Program-made: the position numbers and the translations under genes
The notes under the pieces: generated by a model
Database searches by the model: none
What the model was told of the DNA's origin: nothing
Seen by the model: the letters and a program-made list of their open reading frames with translations, nothing else
Shown here: positions 35,201-45,060 of the stretch, piece by piece
Layout of the letters: every line of letters starts with the position of its first letter
How positions within the stretch are numbered: the first letter of the stretch is position 1
NCBI RefSeq assembly: GCF_026230105.1
Contig: NC_079479.1
Location: 34,627,385 to 34,691,384, forward strand
DNA: 64,000 nucleotides
From: Diorhabda sublineata
Taxonomy: Eukaryota > Arthropoda > Insecta > Coleoptera > Chrysomelidae
Direction of reading: 5' to 3'

Positions 35201-38200
35201 TTAGCGCTTGATTGATTCAGGTTTGCTTCGGGGATGGTTATAATCATCAAATTTTTATAAATAAAAAATTAAACAAGTACATGTAAACGATTTATTGTGA
35301 ATGAAAAAGCGAACCTTCTCCATCGAACTCCCAACTCGAGCATTTACTACGACCCAATATTTCCAAATCTGCTCCACACAATTCCGTTATATTATTCAGT
35401 CCCGTCACATTTACAATATCACAAAAATTGTTTTCACTCTGTCCACTGCAGTTCATCCACTGTTCAATATCGACATCATTATAATTTTCCGGTCTCTTAC
35501 ACCAAGCGTTTCTTTTTTCGCCGACGTGAAAAGTCGGCGCGAAAATATGCCACGTACACGGTACGTTGAATAGAGAAAGAATAAACGTATTAAGTAATTG
35601 CCATCTTCCGTATTCGCCTATCGCCTTAGAAATTACGTCTTCTTCCTCTTCCGCTTTTTTCTTTGTCCCATCAGGCATAGCTGTAACAATGAAAATAATC
35701 AAAACAAACAAATATTGACAAGGTTGCTACTTAAGTTTCGAGATATGGCGACACTGATGACATATGTCAAATCTGACATTGTCATCTGACATCTGTCATT
35801 GTAGAGTTTGACATACGAGTGATATTGAAATTCTATGACTATGAATTTCTATGATTTCGACATGGATTGAATTCAATGGTGATGAATTTCGCGAAATGAT
35901 ATTACAAAATCGCCAAAAGACGTCTTTGCCTAATCCAACTGAAGTTTTTCGCCTACGAAGCACTCCGAAGCATATTGACAAGGTTGCTACTTAAGTTTCG
36001 AGATATGGCGACACTGATGACATATGTCAAATCTGACATTGTCATCTGACATCTGGCATCGTAGAGTTTGACATACGAGTGATATTGAAATTCTATGACT
36101 ATGAATTTCTATGATTTCGACATGGATTGAATTCAATGGTGATGAATTTCGCGAAATGATATTACAAAATCGCCAAAAGACGTCTTTGCCTAATCCAACT
36201 GAAGTTTTTCGCTTACGAAGCACTCCGAAGCATATTGACAAGGTTGCTACTTAAGTTTCGAGATATGGCGACACTGATGACATATGTCAAATCTGACATT
36301 GTCATCTGACATCTGGCATCGTAGAGTTTGACATACGAGTGATATTGAAATTCTATGACTATGAATTTCTATGATTTCAAGGTGGATTGAATTCAATGGT
36401 GATGAATTTCGCGAAATGATATTACAAAATCGCCAAAAGACGTCTATGCCTAATCCAACTGAAGTTTTTCGCCTACGAAGCACTAGTTTTTTCGAAATAA
36501 CTTGACATATCGTCACCGTTCCATTAAACCAATGTAGAACGGTCGATTCTGAATTGTATACCAGCTTTTGTTTTCCAGAAGTGTTGGAAAAAATCAGGGA
36601 AACCTATCGGCGTAGACGAATCATTCTCCACCACGAAAATTGCGAGTTTTCACACATCAATTCAAACAAAAAAAAACGTTTTTGAATAGTCAAAACGTCG
36701 AATTGATGGTTCATTCGTCAACGTGTTTCTGCACCTGAAGATGCGTTCAAATCACATGTTTCGGAGGCGCCTCGATTTGTTCAAACGCTTGCAAAAGTGT
36801 ATAGATATAAATGTTTGTTTTTTTCGTCTATTTGTCTATTTCAAAACTTAAGTAAGAACCGTCGTATTACTATAAAAGCAATTTAGAAAGTCTACAATGT
36901 TTGTTTCAATAAACAACATATTGTACGTTTCCGATCTAATGGTCGATGAAATCTGGAAACGAAAAATAGTCAAAAAAATGGCGAACCTACTCCAAAAAAG
37001 GCAAATACCGTTTTTGGGATAGTCATGGGATTATGATCCTACACGTTATTTTGAGTATATTGGTATTTCTCGTTTAAATACTTCTTAATAACAAATTTAA
37101 CAGTTGTTAGCCTTGAATAAATTCTTCTAAAATAATCGGTGATTCTGCGTTGTTATAAATATCTTTGATTTATAAATAAAGCAGTAAATCTTATTTTCAC
37201 CTGTTTTTTCATTAACGAGACTGAAAAATTAAGCGATTAATTTATTATTAATAAATACCTTACCATTGTTTAAGAAATATATTTTATTTTTGTGTCTGTC
37301 CACATTTTAATTTTCAGTTTTTCATATAAATATTCTTCTGAAAAAGTTATTTGAAAATTATAACGAATATATTTAATAAAATAATTGAAACATACATAAA
37401 CAACGAATAAAATGCCAGAAAATTATCGATTTAACCATTTATTTCTATTTCAATATCTTATATATTAAAAAAATTGATGATTTCTATTCCGAGTCCGTTC
37501 AGGCGTTCTACCCAACCGATTTGCTTAATTTTTTTTTTCAATGAAAGGTATTGACGCACAGATCAGCCAGCAACCATCGGATTTCATCTAATTTTCACCA
37601 TTCTCAAGTTATACTCAAATGCGATTTGTACATGTACATTACTTATGGGAGTTTTTCACATACACACGTTCTATCCTCAATATCTCAGGTTCTATTCAAG
37701 ATAGAGACTTCGTTTTGGTTTAAGAACACTCGCTGAAACACCTTCTTTCTTTTGAGTTTTTGAACATTTAAATCGGTTGAGTTGGAGAGGAGCTAGGCTA
37801 GGATATTCAATGTGGAGTTATGGATTTTTGTAGGTTTATGGCAATTTTTCTACATTCAAAGATCTATATCTCAGGTTCTAATATAGCTACATACTTCGTT
37901 TTGGTTTAAGAACACTCGCTGAAACACCTTCTTTCTTTTGAGTTTTTGAACACTTAAATCGGTTGAGTTGGAGTGGAGCTAGGCGCGGACATTCAATGTG
38001 GAGTTATGGATTTTTGGCAATTTTTCTACATTCAAAGATCTATATCTCAGGTTCTAATATAGCTACATACTTCGTTTTGGTTTAAGAACACTCGCTGAAA
38101 CACCTTCTTTCTTTTGAGTTTTTCAACACTTCAATCGGTTGAGTTGGAGTGGAGCTAGGCGCGGACATTCAATGTGGAGTTATGGATTTTTGGCAATTTT

Positions 38201-41200
38201 TCTACATTCAAAGATCTATATCTCAGGTTCTAATATAGCTACATACTTCGTTTTGGTTTAAGAACACTCGCTGGAACACCTTCTTTCTTTTGAGTTTTTG
38301 AACACTTAAATCGGTTGAGTTGGAGAGGAGCTAGGCGCGGACATTCAATGTGGAGTTATGGATTTTTGTAGGTTTTTGGCAATTTTTCTACATTCAAAGA
38401 TCTATATCTCAGGTTCTAATATAGCTACAGAGTTCGTTTTGTTTAAGAACACTCGCTATAACACCTTCTTTCTTTTGAGTCTTTGAACACTTAAATCGGT
38501 TGAGTTGGAGAGGAGCTAGGCGCGGACATTCAATGTGGAGTTATGGATTTTTGGCAATTTTTCTACATTCAAAGATCTATATCTCAGGTTCTAATATAGC
38601 TACAGACTTCGTTTTGGTTTAAGAACACTCGCTGAAACACCTTCTTTCTTTTGAGTTTTTGAACACTTAAATCGGTTGAGTTGGAGAGGAGCTAGGCGCG
38701 GACATTCAATGTGGAGTTATGGATTTTTGTAGGTTTTTGGCAATTTTTCTACATTCAAAGATCTATATCTCAGGTTCTAATATAGCTACAGACTTCGTTT
38801 TGGTTTAAGAACACTCGCTGAAATACCTTCTTTCTTTTGAGTTTTTGAACACTTAAATCGGTTGAGTTGGATAGGAGCTGGACGCGGACATTCAATGTGG
38901 AGTTATGGATTTTTGTAGGTTTTTGGCAATTTTTCTACATTCAAAGATCTATATCTCAGGTTCTAATATAGCTATAGAGTTCGTTGTTTTCCATTATAAA
39001 ATGATTTCTGATACTCTTTTAACGGATTCGATGCGAGCGAAGCCGCGGATAAAAGCTAGTTTTGATATTAAAAAACTTCTTTCCCGCTTCCATCTTTGCA
39101 AATTTTGGTGAAAGATTCCGGTTACATATTTTCTTCATTATAGTAATTTCAGTGGATCTGATCCAACCCTTCGTCTTCGAGGTGTTAGAAAATAATTCGA
39201 GGGTACTTAATCTGTCTGATAAGGTGCAATTCAAAAATAAATTCATTAATTTTGGCCATTGCAATAACGAATGTGTGAGCTGGTGAAACAACACTTTCTT
39301 CTTAGCCAAATCCGGCAGTTTTTACTTGATTTCTTCGTTCAAACATTGCAATTAATTCGCATAATATTCGCCGCTGGTAGTATTTCCTTTTTCTAGAAAA
39401 TTATCCCACGTGCATCCCTAAAAACCGACGTCAAAGCTTTGCCTGCAGATAGGACAGTCTTTACCTTCTTTGGAGCTGGTTATCACTTTCCAGTCCATTG
39501 ATTTGGCTCTATTTCTGTGAAATAATGCCAAACACTCGATGGAAATATCTTTACGACTCTGTTTTTGTTCCATTGTGGTATTTTTCAAGCAACAACCGCC
39601 ATCTCTAGGTCAAGCCAGCTACTTTTGGACCATCCTCGTACTTTTGATATTGTTTCTCAATTCGACTCAAACTTATATTTGTTGTAAACTATTCCACGCT
39701 ATCAAATGTTTCTGTCTCAATTTAAAGACCCCTGTCTCCCCTACGTAAAACTCAAGTCAAACCGGTTTGTCTGACTCTGTTAAATTTTATTTGCGTGCAA
39801 CCTACTGGTCGTTAAATTTAGTCCGATATTGTAAACAAATGATTATTGGTGGTCATTAAATACCCACACAATATGAAGGTAATTAAATATATTAAAAACG
39901 AAAGGTATTTTTGATATTTAGTTCTGTAACTCATGGCTAAATGGACGATGTCCATTGGTCAAGAAAAGTTTTTGATTTGTTTTTATTAAAATCGAATTAA
40001 TCACGAAATAAGTTACGTTAACTAAATAATTCAAATTAATAATGAAAATTTTATCAAAAACAACGCTTGTTTTTTAAAAGATTAGTGATATTTATAGAAG
40101 GGAACATTAGATAGAAAACAAATTATTAGTCTTTAGTTCAATAATCGAATGATAGTTCGATTCACTTTATATTAAATCGATACAAAATCATCGATTATAA
40201 AATTACACTTCTCTTATTAACTATAATTCTGTGGTCAACAAAAAAAGAAGAATTTGACTTATGTTTTTGAGGTTAGTAGATCCTAGAATGTAATAACGCG
40301 TGTAATAGAAAACTTTTAGAAATAAATCCATGGCAATCTTGGTCATCGCTTATAAAAATGTTTCAGTAATATATTAATTGTAAATAGAAATCCATTACTC
40401 AATTTAATCAACCCATATCACACCGTACATACAAAATCACACGATATTAATCCCATCTCTATGATTTACGCATCCGTGGTGTTTCCACAACGTATTTCTT
40501 GAAGAATTTTTAATAGAAACATCGAAGAAACAATTAATTTTATCCTTGTTATATGTTATACATTCAAACTGTGTAGAATACTTCTTCTTATCTAACCAAA
40601 GGGTGAATTAATAGATGTATTAATGCATTCTAAAGTAAATTAACCTGTTTAAATATACCTAATCAAAAAACAATTAATAAAAGTATATTAAAACCTTATT
40701 TTATAAACAAATGAGCATGAATAATTTAAAAAAAATGTTCGTTAATTGCGATGTGACAATGTAAACGTGAATAAATTGTTATAAAACTTGATATTCATTC
40801 AATTAAGTGAAAAAAAAACCATAAACATACATAAATTAATAATTAAACTGATGATTTCTAATATTTTTATTAATTATATTTTTGTTATTATTAAAAATAT
40901 TCCCATCAAAATAATGTGAATCATTTATTATGCTAGTTGGATACTGAAAGAGATTTTTTTTCATATTATTCGAACCCAAGTATTGCCTAGTTATGTACAC
41001 GAAATTTAGCATCTGTTTAGCTTATTTGTTTTCGATCATTATCGTATAAGATCTCATATGTAATGTCGGTTTCCATTTGTAAACATTCTTTTCTCTTTGT
41101 TTGCTAAAGACGACGAAGTTCGTTTTTATTATAAAAAGTATGGTGGACCATAAATTTGAAATATGAAAGTTTAAATTGAGGTTACAAAATGAGCAACAAA

Positions 41201-42442
41201 ACTTAGTATCAACACTATAAAACTGAAACTGGACCTTTTAAGACAAAGATTGGACACTGTAGGACAAAACTGATCCCTGTAAGACCAAGATTGGATCCTA
41301 CAAGACTAAGACAGGCACCTGCAAATCCAAGATTGGATCCTGCAGCCTGTCTGGAACTTGTAAATCCAAGATTGGACCCTGCAAGTCTGTCTGGAACCTG
41401 CAAATCCAAGATTGGACCCTGCAAGTCTGTCTGGAACTTGCAAATCCAAGATTGGACCCTGCAAGTCTGTCTGGAACCTGAAAATCCAAGATTGGACCCT
41501 GCAAGTCTGTCTGGAACCTGAAAATCCAAGATTGGACCCTGCAAGTCTGTTTGGAACCTGTAAATCCAAGATTTTGGACCCTGCAAGATGAAGACTGGAC
41601 CCTGCAAGACCTAGTTTTGTTTTTGTGTTTAATCATCACTACTTTCAATGAAATATGTTTTGAAAATATAAACTGTCCACAAAAACAGATTTGGTTTGCA
41701 CTTTCTTCTCGACATTTCGATTGAATTGGAAATGAAATATTGGATAGGAATTGATAGGAAAAATAATTCCCTTTGTGCTGCTCATTTTAGAGGCCTCAGA
41801 ATTGGAAATGGAGAGTCACGTTTTATGGTGAAGGTGCTGGATAGTGTCCAATTCTGGTTTAGAGTGTGCTGCTAAAGAAATATTAGGTGAGGTCGCTCTG
41901 ACAACGAACCAGAATTGATCACTCAATGTTTAGGTCTTAGATTCCTCTTTCTAGCCCCAATTTTCCCCAACTACATAGCATTTTGTTCTTCCTATAAAGA
42001 GGAATAGAAAATAAGCCTTTATGGACGACCACTTTGCTTTTTGAGATCAAAATATTGCAACACAGTTACTTTACATTCATTAATAAAAAATGAAGAAAAA
42101 AGAAACGTTAATATGATGGAGAACTCCAACTAATACATTTAAGATCAGATTGACACATTTATGATCAATCGTAATTGCATATTATTATCAGATAAAATTT
42201 TAATCAAACTGCAAATATAAATATTGAATATAAAGTGTAGTTGTGATAATTGAGTTGATTTATGTATATTTATTACGATCTCGTTTCGTTACTTTCTAAT
42301 TTTCTCATGGTTAAAAAACAAATAATAATAAACAACATTCGATTCGATTGAATTTTATTAACTTACGCAAAAGTCTTCTGGTAACTTGAATATCCCTGTC
42401 CATTTCTAACAATTGTTCCGATACCCTAACGTCCTCGTCCAT
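20095..42442 (-). CDS. SLC22-family organic cation transporter-like MFS protein
   Basis: Seven exons join in phase: 42367-42442, 35315-35680, 34574-34750, 34241-34508, 23475-23778, 20775-21104, 20095-20292, giving 572 aa. Such proteins carry organic cations, carnitine or other small solutes across the plasma membrane; the substrate here is unknown. Visible landmarks are a first membrane segment at about 54-76 and a large extracellular loop with cysteines 86, 103, 112, 127, 139 and sequons at N102, N116 and N122. Then come TDFNLICG (153-160), the MFS loop SDKYGRKK (187-194), PESPRWLL (300-307), ELYPTTIRN (476-484) and LPETHGVPL (533-541). Twelve membrane segments are expected for the family. 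Length is normal (~550). The gene spans 22 kb because introns 1, 4 and 5 are packed with satellites. Identification is strong; subfamily is not resolved. Confidence 0.94.
20293..20774. other. SLC22 intron 6, nothing recognised
   Basis: A 482-bp intron. The open frames across it on either strand show no family similarity, and the splice phases of exons 6 and 7 agree without it. Confidence 0.8.
20775..21104 (-). CDS. SLC22 exon 6
   Basis: Residues 398-507. ALQGAVEIPA, a KKGRRWPL loop, and ELYPTTIRNIGVG before the last membrane pair. The acceptor is TTGCAG and the donor GTAAGT, both phase 0. Confidence 0.96.
21176..23460. repeat. Tandem array, 234-bp unit, ~9.7 copies, filling SLC22 intron 5
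   Basis: GTTAATTCTCATTT recurs at 21176, 21410, 21591, 21825, 22059, 22293, 22527, 22761, 22995 and 23229. Spacing is 234 bp except one 181-bp unit that lacks 53 bp. Units are almost identical. Each full unit carries two CTGACAGTTGACAGTTGAA blocks plus CTGACAATTGACATTTGAC. The array starts about 70 nt from exon 6 and ends about 15 nt from the exon 5 donor, so it is nearly the whole 2.4-kb intron. Confidence 0.97.
23475..23778 (-). CDS. SLC22 exon 5
   Basis: Residues 296-397. WWVLPESPRWLL opens the large cytoplasmic loop, followed by YILKRASKFN, DLFRTSSMRKKT and a membrane segment QFVIWFSVYLVYYGLVLN. The acceptor is TCTATAG; the donor GTAAGT at 23469-23474 is followed within about 15 nt by the 234-bp array. 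Confidence 0.95.
23880..27890. repeat. Satellite block A, ~203-bp unit, ~19 copies (SLC22 intron 4)
   Basis: Units containing CAATTTGGTCCAGAAATCAA repeat every 203-204 bp. Central copies are almost identical while copies at both ends (before 24100 and after 27590) are diverged. Two unit types differing at CTTTCTGG/CTCTCTGG and TTCTGAC/TTCGGAC are arranged non-randomly; a two-unit stretch at 24458 recurs 814 bp later at 25272. The repeated 63-92-codon frames come from the repeat and are not genes. Confidence 0.97.
27891..28929. other. Non-satellite gap between blocks A and B
   Basis: About 1 kb of AT-rich single-copy-looking sequence inside SLC22 intron 4. No coding similarity or transposon ends were recognised. 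Confidence 0.6.
28930..29040. repeat. Left copy of a ~110-bp direct repeat flanking block B
   Basis: The stretch around TTTTAAAAAGCTAGACAGGT (28979-28998), with CATCCTATTATAGTATATT before it and TTTACTTGACAT after it, recurs at 33975-34085. The two copies bracket satellite block B. Confidence 0.88.
29041..33974. repeat. Satellite block B, ~203-bp unit, ~23 copies (SLC22 intron 4)
   Basis: Diverged relative of block A: units contain CAATTTGGTCCAAAAATCAA or the GGTAC variant, spaced 203-204 bp. The first unit or two (29041-29300) are degenerate. Sub-variants are regional; CTAGAGATC..GGTAC units dominate 31150-33780. A unit at 29795 recurs identically in translation at 31425, 1630 bp (8 units) later. 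The open frames (MKGKHFF... 68 codons) come from the repeat and lack any family match. Confidence 0.96.
33975..34085. repeat. Right copy of the ~110-bp direct repeat flanking block B
   Basis: Matches 28930-29040, including TTTTAAAAAGCTAGACAGGT at 34026-34045 and TTTACTTGACAT after it. It lies about 155 bp upstream (in genomic coordinates) of the exon 4 donor. Confidence 0.88.
34241..34508 (-). CDS. SLC22 exon 4
   Basis: Residues 207-296. Hydrophobic throughout, covering about three to four membrane segments, with a single RDWRH polar turn. The acceptor is TTTCAG; the donor GTAAGT at 34235-34240 leaves TG, completed to tryptophan by exon 5. Confidence 0.92.
34574..34750 (-). CDS. SLC22 exon 3
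   Basis: Residues 148-206. TIITDFNLICGQ, a membrane segment (AGVAIGGLVSG) and the MFS A-loop SDKYGRKK. The acceptor is TTTCAG and the donor GTAGGC. Confidence 0.95.
34751..35314. other. SLC22 intron 2, no gene seen
   Basis: A 564-bp intron. A plus-strand frame at 34799-35005 (KVKRRLNKLMNQTEVPQSTQ near its end) has a biased composition suggestive of an old retroelement piece, but no family can be named. Confidence 0.55.
35315..35680 (-). CDS. SLC22 exon 2
   Basis: Residues 26-147. Acidic run (EEEED), GEYGRWQ, first membrane helix, and the cysteine-rich glycosylated extracellular loop ending KCSSWEFD. The acceptor is TTACAG and the donor GTTCGC, which is GT but weak; one base carries over. 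The 260-bp array begins about 30 nt upstream of the acceptor. Confidence 0.93.
35712..36486. repeat. Tandem array, 260-bp unit, ~3 copies (SLC22 intron 1)
   Basis: ATTGACAAGGTTGCTACTTA occurs at 35714, 35974 and 36234, period 260 bp, with few substitutions between copies. Each unit contains the perfect palindrome TGACATATGTCA and further TGACAT words. The array begins about 30 nt upstream of the exon 2 acceptor. Confidence 0.95.
36520..36805 (+). mobile_element. Mariner-like transposase remnant
   Basis: The plus strand reads RETYRRRRIILHHENCEFSH followed by FLNSQNVELMVHS and, in another frame, APEDAFKSHVSEAPRFVQ. This resembles the LLHHDNA..H to ..V.L..HP region and C-terminus of the mariner type with an RRR..LLHHDN motif. 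Short and frameshifted. Confidence 0.72.
36806..37600. other. SLC22 intron 1, AT-rich, no gene seen
   Basis: No coding similarity, array or transposon end was recognised in this stretch. Confidence 0.6.
37680..38990. repeat. Tandem array, 176/186-bp units, ~7 copies (SLC22 intron 1)
   Basis: GGTTCTAATATAGCTA recurs at 37874, 38050, 38226, 38412, 38587, 38773 and 38959, with a diverged first copy near 37688. Spacings are 175-176 or 186 bp; the difference is a 10-bp GTAGGTTTTT-like insertion present in some units only. Confidence 0.95.
39060..39540 (-). mobile_element. Mariner transposase remnant
   Basis: The minus strand reads KKVLFHQ..HSLLQWPKLMN at about 39230-39300, followed by FELHL-type text in a second frame, and upstream pieces of the transposase with KTVLSAGKALTSVFRDA at about 39425-39475. 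The PYSPDLAPSDY block is missing. The copy is dead and lies in SLC22 intron 1. Confidence 0.83.
39541..41220. other. SLC22 intron 1, AT-rich, no gene seen
   Basis: Low-complexity A/T-rich sequence without supported features. Confidence 0.65.
41221..41612. repeat. Minisatellite, exactly 40-bp unit, ~7 clean copies
   Basis: AAATCCAAGATTGGACCCTG starts a unit at about 41322, 41362, 41402, 41442, 41482, 41522 and 41562. Degenerate GATTGGA/CCTGTAAGAC pieces extend it left to about 41221. Because 40 is not a multiple of 3, each open strand reads the unit in all three frames, producing long overlapping open frames with a GP/GSN-rich pattern that are artefacts. Confidence 0.96.
42367..42442 (-). CDS. 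SLC22 exon 1 (start)
   Basis: Codes for MDEDVRVSEQLLEMDRD and onward, 25 codons plus one base. The ATG is at 42440-42442 and the donor GTAAGT at 42361-42366. The leftover C joins CT of exon 2 to give proline before MPDG, so phase agrees. An alternative start at the MPDG methionine of exon 2 is possible, because this exon has no family hallmark. Confidence 0.75.
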
Positions 42443-44400
42443 TTTAAAAAATTTTATATAAAAACACACAAAAAAAAACAACCGAGTTAAAACTATCACA
42501 CACTACATGCACGCACGCCCAAAAGGAGGCACATCTATTTGAATATTATTAAGTATATATTGACTGAGTAAACAATTAAAAACTTATCATTTTAATCAGG
42601 TAAGTATCAATAATTAACATCACACATTATATTAGTTTCGCGGCGATAAAGTTTTTGTGACAAAACCTAATGCATGTTGTGGTTTGTTGAGCGCGGATAG
42701 CTCTCAGCGATATTTAAATATTTAACAGCCTCTTCGGTACACACAGAAAAAATTATAACTGGTTTTTTTCTATATTCCATTTGCATATGAGCCGCGTCCA
42801 GTCTACACTCTAAAAAATATTAAATAGCAGCTCGATTTTATTGATTCATTCTGTTGAAAAGAAGACGCGGATAAAGTTATTTAAAAAGAAACTAACTACA
42901 CAAAATATATTCTGAAATATTTTTTATCAAAAAAGACTTAAAATCAATACGAAAATACATATAAGAAGTAAAAAAATTAAAGAAACTGGTGGATTTATAT
43001 TTCAAGAAGACATATTTTAACGAAACAGACGTTTGTTATTTGTCAAATTCCTCCCTTCCATCTACCCAATATGTCATTTTTAAATAGGATCATTATCAAT
43101 AGTCCCCAGTGGGCTTACGCTGCAAAATGCATTCTACAATCTCTTATTTTAGTGAATCAGTCTCCGTAAGTCATCTCTACACCTTGTCGCTTATTTACCG
43201 CCACTACTTCTCGTATTTTCCCGTCATTTTTCGACTCCAAATCATATTTTTACACCGTTCAAATAGTGATGTAAACAATTCCACCAAAAGACATAACCTA
43301 CGTTTTTACAATATTGGCATACTGAACAAAAAAAACATGTGACATCCATATTTTAATTTTCTTTTAAAATTATTATTTTTTAAATCAATTTAACTGGACT
43401 AATAGGACATTCTTCGAATATGTAAATTATAGTTTACCATTAAGCATCGATTCCTTTTATTGAAGAGTATATAAAATTATTTAAAACGTATTATAATTCC
43501 GTTTTTGGAAAGTCCAAGTATCAGAATCAATTAGTAAACAATATATACAGGGCTGATTCTATTATGGTATAATTTTGGTTAGGTTAGGTTATTTAAAATA
43601 ATGTTTGCACAATATTACAGAGTCAGATAATCATTTTCAGATAATCAATTGAAAGTTGAAAATAACTTAACCTCAAAATTAGAATTTTGATTTAATTTAG
43701 TATAATTAAAAAAAATATATTTATAACTTCATGGAATCAATATATGAGGTTTTTCCTGTTCGGTAACCAAAAACATTTATTGTATATACTTCTAACTATT
43801 CATTATTTATTCTAATTCATAGAATAAACAAGTAAATACTTCATCGTTAGTATTCTCAAAGAGATAATAACAAGTAAAGTTATTCTATACGTGATTCATT
43901 TCTCATACGCAAAATATGTCAGCAGTATCAAACTGCTATTCAGTCCATATTTTGATTTGTGATACCCAGTGCCACAATTAGTAATTGTTATTTTTAAACT
44001 GGCAGGAGAGAAAATAGAATTCCCATCTCTATACCTTCAAATAATTCAAATCGAATGCAGATCATCTGTCAAACATTTTCGATTGGAATATATATCAATA
44101 TCTTGTGATAAATAAAAGTTTTTAAATAATGTATCGAAATTTCATTTTAACCATTTACTTTTTTGAAAAATATTATTTTCTATAAATTTTGCTAATGGTG
44201 CTATGGTAAAATGCATTCTCGATTATCGATTATGAACATATATAAACATCTCGATGGCCTTGTACTAAATATCATTCAGCACTCACCGTTCCAATACACC
44301 TACATACAACTGTGTTTGCTTGGTTGCCTACGTTCGAAGAAAAATTCAATCAATTTATTGGTTGGCGAATAAGATTATTATTTAATTAAGTCGATCAGAA
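42443..44400. other. Upstream region of the SLC22 gene, no gene seen
   Basis: Contains the presumed transporter promoter. On the minus strand a TATATAAAA word lies about 10-20 nt before the ATG and a TATTTAAATA word near 42712-42721, but neither can be assigned as the core promoter. A short telomere-like GGTTAGGTTAGGTTA is at 43578-43592. Confidence 0.5.
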
Positions 44401-44419
44401 AATGAATAAAAGCCATCAA

Positions 44420-45060
44420 GGATATTACATCGTCTTTTCTATTGTACTGAATTTTTTTTTCAACATGGTCGTATTAAATGCACGCTACTTCTAAAATGCA
44501 AACATTTTTTTCTTTTACTATAGTTATCAGGAAAATAATACTATAATGAATAATTGACTCAAAATCAATTAACATATTTCAAATTGTTGAAAATTTCCCT
44601 GTGAGAGTTTAGATAATGTTTTGGTTTCGTAAACATAATTTCACTAATAGATAGGCAACATCAAATAGACGAACAGCGTAAACAAAATTATCTACCTAAA
44701 AGGATTCATTACTATTGATTATTCTTGGAACTGATCAGTTTGAATACAGAAAATGTATTCCGCTTTCATAGACCGTCAATAAAATTCTATCGTCTTTTTT
44801 ATTGATCCGTAATCATTACAGTTATCAGAAAATTTTTCTTAAATTACTCAAATCATATTTTGGAATTGCAATTTTACTGTAATAATTTAAATGTTTTTGT
44901 TTAGCTTTAAAATTCAACATTTCACTAATAGATAGGCAACACTTAATAAACGGAGAGCGTAAACAATGTTATCTACCTAAAAGGATTTATTTCCGTTACT
45001 TCTTTTAAAACTGTAACTTATCACTTTGAATACAGCAAACATATTAGGTTAGGCCTTTAT
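44420..45060. repeat. Diverged ~290-bp tandem duplication with conserved cores
   Basis: TTTCACTAATAGATAGGCAACA at about 44639 recurs at about 44929, followed in both by GCGTAAACAA..TTATCTACCTAAAAGGATT and a TTTGAATACAG word. CATCGTCTTTT and AGTTATCAG words lead each copy. The parts between these blocks have diverged strongly. Confidence 0.75.

Noticed and set aside
41215..41648. 130-, 116- and 87-codon overlapping minus frames as a repetitive structural protein
   Set aside because: The 40-bp unit is not a multiple of 3 and is stop-free in all frames, so long frames appear in every register on both strands.
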